From: Acidobacteriota bacterium
GTDB taxonomy: Bacteria > Acidobacteriota > Terriglobia > Bryobacterales > Bryobacteraceae
DNA length: 64,000 bases
Reading direction: 5' to 3'
Assembly: GCA_947470805.1 (NCBI GenBank)
Contig: CANIVU010000020.1
Location: 1 to 64,000, forward strand
Within the stretch, counting starts at the first letter, position 1. Each line of letters starts with the position of its first letter. Under the pieces are notes generated by a model, which was not told the origin of the DNA, ran no database searches, and saw nothing but the letters and a program-made list of their open reading frames with translations. The position numbers were made by a program, and so were the translations under genes. Shown here in pieces: positions 18,594 to 27,338 of the stretch.

Positions 18594-20405
18594 GTGCCCC
18601 CTAGCGCCGCCAGACGCTCCCACCTCCCCACCATCTGGGCCCGCCCCCTCGCGCCTGTCTTCCTCCTCATCATCCTGCCCGCCATCCTCGCCCAATCCCC
18701 CCGCGGCGAAATGTTCCCCGCCGGCCCCGAACAGGCCGAAGGCATGGCCACCGACAACGCCGGCAACCTCTACATCACCCGCCTCGACGCCACCATTGGC
18801 ACGCCCGTCTCCCTCGCCTTCCACCGCCAACTCTGGATCGGCGCCAACATGGGCCTCTGGTCCTTCGACGGGCACTCCTTTACCGCCCACCCCCAGGTCC
18901 AGGGAGGCTCCGTCTACGAACTCGTCCCCGGTCCCAACAACCTCCTCCTGATCAACATCGGCGACGGCCAATACACCGCCTCCGCCTCCATCCTCCTCGC
19001 CCGCCTCGAAGCCGGCAAAATCCAGTCCATCACCAAACTGGCGCCCGCCAGCCGCTTCAATCGCCCCGCCTTCGATGCCAACGGCAATATCTACTACATC
19101 TCCAACCAAAAGGTATTCTTTCTCCCGGCCCAGCACGTCGCCGCCGCGTTCCAAGGCGCCAACCATGCCACCCCCATCCCCACTCCCCGCTTCAATAACC
19201 GCAACGCCGCCCTCCTTATCAGCGATGGCGCAGGCGGCGTCTGGGCCTACGGTGGCGCCGTCCTCGCCCACTATCGCGACGGCCAACCCACCCAACCGCC
19301 CCAAACCAGTCCCTTCTTCGACCCCATCCCCGGCATTGGCCCACAAGCCTGCCTCTGCAACGGCAATCTCTGGTTCCTCTCCAAGTTCAACCTCTTCACC
19401 CTCCAACGCGGCGCCATCTTCCGTTGGCACCCCGAGCCCGCCACTCGCGCCCTCACCATCCGTGGCCTTTACTGTGACCCGGCAAACGAACTCTGGATGG
19501 GTCTCAACGCAGGCCTACGCAAAATCCCAATAGCTGCCCAGCACTCCTCCGCCCCCTTCCTCCGCGTGCAAACTGGCGCCACCCCATGGACCATCCCCGC
19601 CGGCGCCCCCACCCGTTTCCCCTACGGCAATCACACCGTCCGGGCCGACCTCAGCATCCCCGTCCTCCTCCCCGCCGGTGCCCCGAACACCACCCAATAC
19701 CGCTTCCGCCTTCTCGGCATCGAAGACGACTGGTCCGTGACCTCCGAACCCGAATTCGCCTTCGCCGCCGCCCAACCCAGCCACTACCGCCTCGAAGCCG
19801 ATATCCAGATCAACGGCCAGTGGTCCCCACAACCCGCCGTCTACGAATTCCAGATCGATCCCCGCCCCCTCTCCCCTTGGCTCTGGCCCCTTGCCGCCGC
19901 TGCCCTCGCCGCCACTGCCGCCGCGGCCTGGCTCTGGCGCCGCCGCCTCCGCGAATCCGCCTGGGGCATCCCCGATACCACCCTCGGCCAGCGCTACCGC
20001 ATCACCGAACGCATCGCCGAAACGAACATCTCCTACGTCTTTCGCGCTCGCGATACCAAACTCGCCAACCGCCCCGTCGTCCTCAAAGTCATCCGCCGCA
20101 TCGCCGTTCATAAGGAAGCCATCGCCACCTTCCGCCGCGAAGTCGAAGCCCTCTCCCGCCTCCGCCACCGTGGCATCGTCACCATCCAGGACGTCGGCGT
20201 CCTCAACGACGGCCGTCCCTTCCTCGTCATGGAACTCATCGAGGGCGAAAGTCTCCGCGCCGTCCTCCACCGCGGTCCCCTCCCTCCCCATCGCACCGCC
20301 CGCGTCCTCGCCCAACTCGGACAAACCATCGCCATCGCCCACGCCAACGGCATCATTCACCGCGATCTCAAACCCGAAAACCTCATGCTCGAATTCCCCG
20401 GCTAG
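18594..20405 (+). CDS. propeller-YYY-TM-Ser/Thr protein kinase, prematurely terminated
   Basis: GTG start; 603 residues up to a TAG at 20403-20405. Order: signal/first membrane segment (LAPVFLLIILPAILA), a periplasmic beta-propeller with Reg_prop-like strands (LWIGANMGLWSFDG, ELWMGLNAGLRKI), a Y_Y_Y-type domain (YRFRLLGIEDDWS), one membrane helix (LWPLAAAALAATAAAAWLW, about 425-445), then the N-lobe and catalytic loop of a Hanks-type kinase (Lys in VVLKVI, catalytic HRDLKPEN). The Gly-rich loop is degenerate (IAETNISYVF). The frame continues after the TAG without a break to the DFG motif. The sensor part is of the kind usually attached to histidine kinases. An ECF sigma gene follows. Confidence 0.85.
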   Translation: MPPSAARRSHLPTIWARPLAPVFLLIILPAILAQSPRGEMFPAGPEQAEGMATDNAGNLYITRLDATIGTPVSLAFHRQLWIGANMGLWSFDGHSFTAHPQVQGGSVYELVPGPNNLLLINIGDGQYTASASILLARLEAGKIQSITKLAPASRFNRPAFDANGNIYYISNQKVFFLPAQHVAAAFQGANHATPIPTPRFNNRNAALLISDGAGGVWAYGGAVLAHYRDGQPTQPPQTSPFFDPIPGIGPQACLCNGNLWFLSKFNLFTLQRGAIFRWHPEPATRALTIRGLYCDPANELWMGLNAGLRKIPIAAQHSSAPFLRVQTGATPWTIPAGAPTRFPYGNHTVRADLSIPVLLPAGAPNTTQYRFRLLGIEDDWSVTSEPEFAFAAAQPSHYRLEADIQINGQWSPQPAVYEFQIDPRPLSPWLWPLAAAALAATAAAAWLWRRRLRESAWGIPDTTLGQRYRITERIAETNISYVFRARDTKLANRPVVLKVIRRIAVHKEAIATFRREVEALSRLRHRGIVTIQDVGVLNDGRPFLVMELIEGESLRAVLHRGPLPPHRTARVLAQLGQTIAIAHANGIIHRDLKPENLMLEFPG

Positions 20406-20804
20406 GACCGCGAAAACCTCGTCATCCTCGACTTCGGCACCGCCCGCATCGCCAACCCCGATTCCACCATCGAATCCGTCTCCGGCGGCACGCTCGACTA
20501 CATGGCCCCCGAACAACTCTTCGGCCACTCCTCCGAACGGACCGATATCTACGCCGCCGCCCTCGTGACGTTTGAAATGCTCACCGCCAAACGCCTCACC
20601 GAACTCATGTGCGAAAACCCCACTGAAGTCGAACCCGCCCTCCGCCGGGAACTCAGCGCGGTAACTCCCCCCATCGCCCCGGCCGCTATCGACGCCATCT
20701 TACAAGCAGCCAATCCCGACCCCGCCAAACGCCCCCAAGACATCGAATCCTGGTCCCGTGACTTATCCGCCACGTTACTCGACTATGTTAATTTCGAAAG
20801 ATAA
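20406..20804 (+). pseudogene. C-terminal kinase lobe continuing after the in-frame TAG
   Basis: Same frame as the kinase gene upstream. It reads VILDFGTARIANP (the Mg-binding DFG), GGTLDYMAPEQLFG (activation and APE region), TDIYAAALVTFEMLTAK and a C-terminal helix, ending at TAA 20802-20804. With the TAG read as an amino acid (CAG to TAG would be one change) the kinase would be 736 residues and complete. As written, the upstream product lacks DFG and should be inactive. An internal start for a separate C-lobe protein is not plausible. Confidence 0.85.
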
Positions 20805-20808
20805 CCGT

Positions 20809-21360
20809 ATGCCGAACGAAGTATCCAGCGACCTCTGGTCGCGCCTGGCGGACGGGGATGCGCAGGCGCTCTCGGAGGCGACTGCGCTGCTCTACCGCGA
20901 TCTCCGCGCCGCCGCGCGTTCCGAGATGCGCCGCGAGCGCCGTGACCATACGCTGCAACCCACCAGCCTCGTCCACGAGATGCTCATCCGTATGCGCGCC
21001 TCCGCCTCACTTTCGGTCGAAGGTACGGGGCACTTCCTGAACATAGCCCGCGAAGTCATGCGCCATGTGCTTGTGGACCATGCCAAGGCGAAGTGCACGT
21101 TGAAGCGCAATCGCCTGCGTGCCGACGTGGCCCTGGAGAAACTCCCTCTCAGCGTCCCCGCCGAACAAACCGGGACCGAATGGAAGCTGGCGCTCCGCCG
21201 CCTGAAGTCCCACAGTCCCGACCGCGCTCGTGTCATTCAACTCCGCTATCTCTTCGGCCACACCTGGGACGAAATCGCCGCGCGCATGCAAATCACCATC
21301 AGCCAGGCCCGCTACCTCGAACGCGAAGCTCTCGGCTGGTTCCGAGCGCACTCGCAATAA
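20809..21360 (+). CDS. ECF sigma factor, TIGR02999-like
   Basis: A 183-residue sigma-70-family protein. Region 2 is visible as LLYRDLRAAARSEMRRERRDHTLQPTSLVHE, and region 4 as RARVIQLRYLFGHTWDEIAARMQITISQARYLEREALGWFRA with the helix-turn-helix. The TLQPTSLVHE segment is typical of the TIGR02999 group found in Acidobacteria and Planctomycetes, which lack a classical anti-sigma factor and are commonly linked to Ser/Thr kinases. It starts 4 bases after the kinase stop, so kinase and sigma factor are cotranscribed and the kinase is a candidate regulator. An in-frame ATG at 20785 would overlap the kinase end. Confidence 0.92.
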   Translation: MPNEVSSDLWSRLADGDAQALSEATALLYRDLRAAARSEMRRERRDHTLQPTSLVHEMLIRMRASASLSVEGTGHFLNIAREVMRHVLVDHAKAKCTLKRNRLRADVALEKLPLSVPAEQTGTEWKLALRRLKSHSPDRARVIQLRYLFGHTWDEIAARMQITISQARYLEREALGWFRAHSQ

Positions 21361-21568
21361 CTCCGCCAGTACCTCGCCGGATACTCCCATCGCGCGCACC
21401 GTCAATCGCGGCATCCCGGGCGGCTCCGTCATCCGCGGCGAAATAGATTACCCCATCGCCGCCGCTAAACCCGTCACCTCTCCCAAGCTAGCCTGGCCTT
21501 TGTGCCGGGAAGATCGCCGCTTGATTTCACTCAACTCGCTCTCCAACCAGTCGCCCGTGGAACACCGC

Positions 21569-22768
21569 TCAGACCTCCCGGCGCGTATCCCCCGTCGACG
21601 CCCCGCTCGCACCCTCTTCGCGTAGCTCACCATTCTCCGCAATCCGCACCGCCTCGACCCGCCGCACCCCTATCCCCAGCAAATAACGCGCATGCCGCAA
21701 CTGCCCCACCCGAACCAACGCCCCCTTCTCCACCAGATCCGCCAGATCGCGCGTAGCCGTCGCCGGCGACGCACCCGTAATCGTCATGTGGTTCGCCGCG
21801 CTCAGTCCCCCTCGGAACCCCGATAGCCCTTCGCGAAGCATGCGCAGCACCGCCTTCTCCTGACGCGGATTGATCCGTCCACGAAGCCCATCCAGCAACT
21901 TCGCCTTGTTCAGCAGGAACTCGACCTCCGCCTCCGTCCGGTTCTGCGCCTCCAACACGATGCCGCCAAACCAGCACAACCAGGCATTCACATCATTGGA
22001 CCTGTTCGCCGCCGCAAGATCTCGATAATACTCATGCCGGTGAATCAGGATTGTCGCGGCCAGCGCCGTCAGCGTCGGCAGTCCCGCCGATTGCGCCAGC
22101 GCCTTCTCCGCAATCGCCCGCCCGATTCTTCCGTTCCCATCCTCAAACGGATGGATGGATTCAAAATACAAATGCGCCAACCCCGCTCGCGTCACCGCCG
22201 GTAGCGGTTCCGGTCCGCCGGGGGCTGTCCGGTTAAACCACGCGACGAAGCCCGCCATCTCCACCAGCACCCGCGCCGACGGTGGCGCTTCGAAGTGAAC
22301 CTTCGGTGCGACAAGCGCGCCCGACACAACCTGCATCGCCTCCGAGGCCGTCCGGTAACAGCCGATATCCCGCAGGTCGGCCCGTCCCATTGTCACCATC
22401 CGGTGCCAGCCGAACATCGTCTCTTCGGTGAGAGCGTCCGAATACGTCCGGTACAGGTCAATCATCATCGCGGCAATGCCTTGCTCACTGGGCCGCACGC
22501 GCCGCTCGTCACAAACCAGCCCCAACTGCCTGCGTAAAGAGGACTGCACACTGGCCCGGTCCAACAACTCCCCTTCGATCTCGGAGGTGGTGAGTGCCTC
22601 CAGTCCCATCGCCTCAATCGTCAACTGTTCCTGCTCGTCCGGCCCAAGGTGCTTCACCGTGCCCGCGAACACCCCGCTGCGAAAAAGAAATCGCTCTTCA
22701 GCCTGCTGCAATCGAGCGCGGTCCCAGTGAAACTGTGGCCAGTCCGGTTGTTCCCAGTTCCACCTCAT
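21569..22768 (-). CDS. Fic family protein (DUF4172-Fic-wHTH)
   Basis: A 399-residue protein. The N-terminal part resembles DUF4172 (WNWEQPDWPQFHWD). TSEIEG near residue 62 fits the inhibitory-helix motif [ST]xxxE[GN], so it is a self-inhibited class II Fic enzyme. The active-site loop HPFEDGNGRIGRA near 206-218 is complete, so AMP transfer to a protein hydroxyl is the expected reaction. The C-terminus has a winged-helix segment (NHMTITGASPATATRDLADLVEKGALVRVG). Its promoter carries three copies of a 10-base operator half-site, one overlapping the start codon, which together with the winged helix suggests autoregulation. The ribosome site AGAGGGG lies between operators. Confidence 0.93.
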   Translation of the reverse strand: MRWNWEQPDWPQFHWDRARLQQAEERFLFRSGVFAGTVKHLGPDEQEQLTIEAMGLEALTTSEIEGELLDRASVQSSLRRQLGLVCDERRVRPSEQGIAAMMIDLYRTYSDALTEETMFGWHRMVTMGRADLRDIGCYRTASEAMQVVSGALVAPKVHFEAPPSARVLVEMAGFVAWFNRTAPGGPEPLPAVTRAGLAHLYFESIHPFEDGNGRIGRAIAEKALAQSAGLPTLTALAATILIHRHEYYRDLAAANRSNDVNAWLCWFGGIVLEAQNRTEAEVEFLLNKAKLLDGLRGRINPRQEKAVLRMLREGLSGFRGGLSAANHMTITGASPATATRDLADLVEKGALVRVGQLRHARYLLGIGVRRVEAVRIAENGELREEGASGASTGDTRREV

Positions 22769-22835
22769 GAGCGATAGACCCCTCTTCTATCGCTCATAAT
22801 AGGTCAAAACGTGAGCGATAGCAATCCGGTCTATT
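22766..22835 (-). promoter_or_regulatory. fic promoter with triple TGAGCGATAG operator
   Basis: TGAGCGATAG occurs at 22768-22777, as its exact inverse CTATCGCTCA at 22787-22796, and again at 22812-22821. On the minus strand a promoter reads TTGCTA, 17 bases, TATTAT. One half-site sits within the spacer next to the -35 box, one begins on the last T of the -10 box, and one runs into the ATG. A protein bound here would block both polymerase and ribosome. The winged-helix end of the Fic protein is the obvious candidate binder; that link is inference. Confidence 0.75.
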
Positions 22836-23008
22836 CCTCACCTCCTTCAAAAAGCACCCCCCTCCGGAAAACTCAGTCACAACACTTGAAAATAAATTCA
22901 AAATCAAATAACCCACACCCCACCAACAACTTACCCCGCCCAGTACCAAATCCAGCAAGGTACCGAACTCCAAAGTCGCATGCTAGTTCTGGTAGTAGGA
23001 GGCTAATC

Positions 23009-24448
23009 ATGCAATCGCAACCGCAACCCAACAAGCTCACCCGCTCCGAACAAGCGAAAATCAACGGCGCCAAATCCCGCGGCCCCAAGTCCCCCGAAGG
23101 CCACCAGAAGTGTGCCCAATCGGCCCAGGAAGCCAGCCGCCGCCGCGCCATCGCCCTCACCTTCGATTGCACCCTCCTCCCCAACGAATCCCGCGAAATC
23201 CATGACGCCATCGCCGCCGACGAGTTCGCCTACCACCAACCCGCCTCCCCCTCCGAGGTCCAGCTCGTCCAGGAACTCATCGACGTCAACTGGCGCATCA
23301 AGCGCATCCGTTTCGCCCAAACCAACGACCTCGTCGCCAACATGGAGTCCCAGCGCCAGCGCGCCGCCTTCCCCCAGCTCTCCGCCTCCATGGTCGCCAA
23401 CGCCGAGCGAGAAGGCTCCATGCCCAACGGCGCCCAGCTCCAATTCGACCGCCGCGTCAACATCCTGGCCACCCACCGCGCCAAAATCCTCCGCGACCTC
23501 GAACGCCTCCGCAAGCGCTTCCCCGTCGCCCCAGGGTCCCAACGCGTGTTGGAAACAAAGCACTTCTCAACTGAATTTCAATTTGAGGGTCCCAACGACG
23601 CCCCCGCGCCCCAGCCCGAACCGCAACCCATGGCCTACGCCACGGACCCAGATACCCAAACCGTGGCCCCAGCCCCGGAAGCCCAGCCCACGGCCACGGC
23701 CACCGAAATCACCGCCTGGGCCGCCACCGCACTCGACTTCCACCCCGACGCCGTCCAGCACCAGATCATGACGGAACCCAACACCCGCATCCTGGTCCTG
23801 GCTCCGCGCCAAACCGGTAAATCCACCGCCGCCGCCGTGCGCGTGCTCCACGAAGCCGTCCACAAGCCCAACACCACGGTCCTCCTGGCCAGCGCCAGCG
23901 GACGCCAATCCGGCCAGATCCTCCAAAAGGCCCGCCAACTGGCCAGAAAACTCGATATCAAGCTCAACGGCCCGCCGCCCCAATGCGAAGGCTTCACCCT
24001 CGCCAACGGCGCGAGCGTAGTCGCCCTGCCCGACAACGAAGAGACCATCCGCTGCTTCTCCGCGCCCAGTCTCATCGTCGTCGACGAAGCCGCCTTCGCC
24101 TCCGATACGGTCTATAAAGCGCTCGAGCCCATGCTGACAGTCTCCAACGGCACACTCATGTTACTCAGCACCCCCAACGGCCAGCTCGGCTACTTCTACG
24201 AACAGTGGCATCTGCCCGACAGCCCCTGGACGAAGATCTTCGGCACTCTCGAAGACTGCCCGCGAGTGAACAAGGACGCCATCGAGGGCATGCGAAAATC
24301 CATGGCTAAGGCCGACTTCGAGCAGGAATTCGAGTGCAAATTCGTCGCCTCCAGCGGCCAGTTCATCAGCGTGGAAACATTCCGCAAATGCCTCCGCGAC
24401 GACTTCGAACCCTTCTGCAAAGACTGGGACGAAGGTAACCTCGACTAA
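23009..24448 (+). CDS. terminase-like ATPase fused to an N-terminal basic domain
   Basis: A 479-residue protein with an AGGAGG site 7 bases before the ATG. The first 200 residues form a basic, helical domain beginning with KINGAKSRGPKSPEGHQK, a motif seen in short acidobacterial and planctomycetal proteins of unknown role. A Pro/Ala/Gln linker (about 205-235) leads to a terminase-large-subunit type ATPase: Walker A APRQTGKST near 267, Walker B SLIVVDEAAF near 350, and the coupling motif LLSTPNG. The protein ends soon after EFECKF, where a phage terminase would continue with its RNase H-like nuclease. No phage genes are nearby, so this looks like a domesticated or repurposed packaging motor. 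Confidence 0.8.
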   Translation: MQSQPQPNKLTRSEQAKINGAKSRGPKSPEGHQKCAQSAQEASRRRAIALTFDCTLLPNESREIHDAIAADEFAYHQPASPSEVQLVQELIDVNWRIKRIRFAQTNDLVANMESQRQRAAFPQLSASMVANAEREGSMPNGAQLQFDRRVNILATHRAKILRDLERLRKRFPVAPGSQRVLETKHFSTEFQFEGPNDAPAPQPEPQPMAYATDPDTQTVAPAPEAQPTATATEITAWAATALDFHPDAVQHQIMTEPNTRILVLAPRQTGKSTAAAVRVLHEAVHKPNTTVLLASASGRQSGQILQKARQLARKLDIKLNGPPPQCEGFTLANGASVVALPDNEETIRCFSAPSLIVVDEAAFASDTVYKALEPMLTVSNGTLMLLSTPNGQLGYFYEQWHLPDSPWTKIFGTLEDCPRVNKDAIEGMRKSMAKADFEQEFECKFVASSGQFISVETFRKCLRDDFEPFCKDWDEGNLD

Positions 24449-24451
24449 CGA

Positions 24452-24487
24452 AATCGGCCCGCTCCTCAAAAGAGAAGCGGGCCGATT
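24452..24487. terminator. bidirectional stem-loop terminator
   Basis: AATCGGCCCGCT pairs perfectly over 12 bases with AGCGGGCCGATT around a 12-base loop. It lies 4 bases after the stop of the terminase-like gene and 25 bases before the 3' end of the convergent prolyl isomerase gene, so it can serve both. A T-rich tail is weak on both sides. Confidence 0.8.
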
Positions 24488-24511
24488 CACACAACCAAAC
24501 AGAAAGGAAAA

Positions 24512-25399
24512 CTACTTCCCGAAGTACCCGTCATCAATGCCAATGGTATTGGTCTTCTTGATGGATTCCACGGCCGCCTTCGCCAGTTCCGGACGCAGCT
24601 GTTTTTCAATCTGCTCCTTCATATCGGCCAGCGACTTGCTCTTGCGCTCGTCCACCTTGATCAGGTGGTAGCCGAATGCCGACCGCACCGGTTCGCCGAC
24701 TTTTCCGATCGGCTGCGCGAACGCCGCCGTGTCAAATTCCGGAACCATCTGGCCGCGGCCAAACTGGCCCAGGTCGCCGCCCTGCGCGCCCGTACCCGTG
24801 TCATCGGATTCCGCCTTCGCCGTCGTCGCGAAATCGGCGCCAGCGTCCAGCTTCTTCTTCAACTCGATGGCTTTCGCTTTCGCTTCGTCGTCGGACAGCT
24901 CTTTCTGTCCCTCACGCAACGGCACGCGAGAGTCCTTGAACCGCACCAGAATGTGGCGCGCCTTCACTTCCTCGTATTCGCTCTTGTGCTCGTCGAAGTA
25001 CTTCGCAACGGCGGCATCGTCAACCTTAACCGTAGCCTGCAGGTCGCGGAATAACATCTGCGCCAGCATCTGGTCTACCTGAAACGCAATCTGCGCCTTC
25101 GTCGCCGCCTGCTGGTCGATCTTGCGCTTCCGCGCCTCCTCGGCCATCATTCGCAACTCGGCGTACTGCTCAGCGACCTTCCGCTTGTTCGGGCCCTTCG
25201 CCTCGGTCTGAATCTGCGGCGGGAGCGCGTTGATAAACGTCTCGTATTCGCCTTTGGTTACTTTGAGCGACCCGATGGTCAACACCACCGGATCGGCGGC
25301 CGCCTCCAGCACCGGTTTCGGTGCCGACGTCTGGCCTGTGACAAGCAGAGAAGAAAATAAAGCGGCCGTGCTAAAGCCGAGAAAACAAATAGGTTTCAT
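24512..25399 (-). CDS. PpiC/SurA-type peptidyl-prolyl isomerase, exported
   Basis: A 295-residue protein with a signal peptide (ICFLGFSTAALFSSLLVTGQ), so it acts in the periplasm as a folding factor for envelope proteins. A SurA-like helical N-domain (about 35-150) precedes a parvulin domain: KARHILVRF near 153, DFATTAKAESDD, GGDLGQFGRGQMVPEF, and GYHLIKVDER. The C-terminal helix ends in DDGYFGK. The ATG at 25399 has AAAGG nearby; the frame runs upstream to 25672 but homology and signal peptide start here. It is read divergently from the ABC exporter. Confidence 0.9.
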   Translation of the reverse strand: MKPICFLGFSTAALFSSLLVTGQTSAPKPVLEAAADPVVLTIGSLKVTKGEYETFINALPPQIQTEAKGPNKRKVAEQYAELRMMAEEARKRKIDQQAATKAQIAFQVDQMLAQMLFRDLQATVKVDDAAVAKYFDEHKSEYEEVKARHILVRFKDSRVPLREGQKELSDDEAKAKAIELKKKLDAGADFATTAKAESDDTGTGAQGGDLGQFGRGQMVPEFDTAAFAQPIGKVGEPVRSAFGYHLIKVDERKSKSLADMKEQIEKQLRPELAKAAVESIKKTNTIGIDDGYFGK

Positions 25400-25487
25400 C
25401 CTTTGACCTTTCTCCAGAATAGCTCGAATTCTGTCCCCGGCGCGGTAGATTGGAGTAAGGAGGCCCTCGCCTCCCAAAAATTCATAT

Positions 25488-27338
25488 ATGGCAACAACCA
25501 AGAAACCACCGAAAGTGATGCGCCTCCGCGCCATCCTCCCGGACCTCTGGGAGATCGTCCGGCCCCTCCGCGGCCAGCTATTCATCGGTGTCGTCCTCAT
25601 CATCATTGCCCGGTGTGCCAGCCTCATCCTGCCGGCCTCCACCAAGTACCTGATCGATGACATCATCGGCAAACGGAATCACGAAATGTTGATGCCGCTG
25701 GTGGCCGCCGTCGTTACAGCCACCATCATCCAGGCCGCCTGTTCGTTCACCGTCAGCCAGATTCTGTCCAAAACCGCCCAGCGCGTCATCGCCGACATGC
25801 GCCGCAAAATCCAGGTCCACATCGGCCGTCTGCCCGTGGCCTACTTCGACAAGAACAAGACCGGCGAGCTCGTCTCCCGCATCATGTACGACGTCGAAGG
25901 CCTGCGCAACCTCGTCGGTACCGGCCTGGTCGATTTCTTCGGCGGCCTGCTCACCGCCATCCTCGCCCTGGCCATTCTCTTCCGCACCAGCCCGCTGCTC
26001 ACGGTGCTGGCGCTCGCCATCGTCGTCTGCGTCTCGGTCGCCATGTTCTTCGGCTTCAACAAAATGCGCCCCGTCTTCAAGGAGCGCAACACGATCTATT
26101 CCGAAATCACCGGCCGCCTCCAGGAGTCGCTCTCCGGCGTCCGCGTTATCAAGGGCTACCACGCCGAAGCCCGCGAAGAAGCCGTCTTCGCCACCGGTGT
26201 CCAGAAGCTCCTTGCCAACGTCATCAAAACCATCACCGGCGTCTCGCTCGTCAGCCAGTCCGCCGTGGTCTTAATGGGGCTCGTCGGCGCCCTCGTCATG
26301 TGGATCGGTACCCGCGAAATCCTCGCCGGCCACCTCACCCTCGGCGAGTTCATCACCTTCACCGCCTTCCTCGCCTTCCTCGTCGCGCCCATCTTCGGCA
26401 TCGTCTCCATCGGCAGCCAGCTCACCGAAGCGCTCGTCGGCCTGGAACGGATGAAGGAGGTCCTCAACGAACAGCGCGAGGACCAGGACCCCGCCCGCGC
26501 CAACGCCATGCCGGCCATTCACGGGCGCGTCGAATTCGACCATGTCGACTTCGCCTACGAAGAAGGAAAGCCCGTTCTCCAGGACTTCTCTTTCGTCGCC
26601 GAACCCGGCTCCGTAACGGCCCTGGTCGGCTCCTCCGGCTCCGGTAAGTCGACAACCATCGGCCTCATCGCCGCCTTCGCCAAGCCGCAAAAAGGCCGTG
26701 TCCTGGTCGATAAAATCGATCTCGCCACCGTCACCCTGGCCAGCTACCGGGAACAGCTCGGCGTGGTCCTCCAGGAGACATTCCTGTTCGATGGCACCAT
26801 CCGCGAAAACGTCGCCTTCTCCCGCCCCGAGGCGACCGAGGAGCAGATCATGGCCGCCATCAGCATCGCCCGTGTCGACGAGTACGCCGAGAAGTTCCCC
26901 GACAAGTACGACACCGTCGTCGGCGAACGCGGCGTTCGGCTGAGCGGTGGCCAGAAGCAGCGCGTGGCCATCGCCCGCGCCATCCTCGCCGACCCGCGCA
27001 TTCTGATCCTCGACGAAGCCACCTCGTCACTCGATTCGGAATCGGAGGCCTACATCCAAGCCGGCCTGGCCCACCTGATGAAGGGCCGGACGACGTTCGT
27101 GATCGCCCACCGGCTCAGCACGATTCGCCGAGCCGATCAGATCCTGGTCGTCGAAAACGGCCGGATCATCGAGAGCGGAACCCACGACCAGTTGCTCACC
27201 GCCGGAGGCCGCTACGCCGATCTCTACCAGCGCCAGTACGACCTGGAAAAGAACCTCTTCCTGGCCGAAGGCGAAGGCGACACCATTGACGAGCCGCTGC
27301 CCGAACTCACGCCCAAGGCCTACCGCCCGTCGGCGTAA
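25488..27338 (+). CDS. MsbA-like ABC exporter (fused permease and ATPase)
   Basis: A 616-residue half-transporter. Six membrane helices lie between about residues 30 and 310, followed by the ATPase: Walker A GSSGSGKST near 382, Q-loop LQETFLFDGTI, signature LSGGQKQR near 486, Walker B ILILDEATSSLDSE, and the H-loop IAHRLST. The family flips lipid-linked or hydrophobic substrates, as a homodimer in the inner membrane; the substrate here is unknown. The only purine-rich site (AAGGAGG) is 25 bases upstream, so the start has no good ribosome site. The last codons, KAYRPSA and the stop, fall in a 40-base segment repeated at 27968-28007. Confidence 0.93.
   Translation: MATTKKPPKVMRLRAILPDLWEIVRPLRGQLFIGVVLIIIARCASLILPASTKYLIDDIIGKRNHEMLMPLVAAVVTATIIQAACSFTVSQILSKTAQRVIADMRRKIQVHIGRLPVAYFDKNKTGELVSRIMYDVEGLRNLVGTGLVDFFGGLLTAILALAILFRTSPLLTVLALAIVVCVSVAMFFGFNKMRPVFKERNTIYSEITGRLQESLSGVRVIKGYHAEAREEAVFATGVQKLLANVIKTITGVSLVSQSAVVLMGLVGALVMWIGTREILAGHLTLGEFITFTAFLAFLVAPIFGIVSIGSQLTEALVGLERMKEVLNEQREDQDPARANAMPAIHGRVEFDHVDFAYEEGKPVLQDFSFVAEPGSVTALVGSSGSGKSTTIGLIAAFAKPQKGRVLVDKIDLATVTLASYREQLGVVLQETFLFDGTIRENVAFSRPEATEEQIMAAISIARVDEYAEKFPDKYDTVVGERGVRLSGGQKQRVAIARAILADPRILILDEATSSLDSESEAYIQAGLAHLMKGRTTFVIAHRLSTIRRADQILVVENGRIIESGTHDQLLTAGGRYADLYQRQYDLEKNLFLAEGEGDTIDEPLPELTPKAYRPSA

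Noticed and set aside
21361..21568. 208-bp gap between the sigma factor and fic genes
   Set aside because: Open frames exist but none has a start signal or recognisable product; no hairpin of note.
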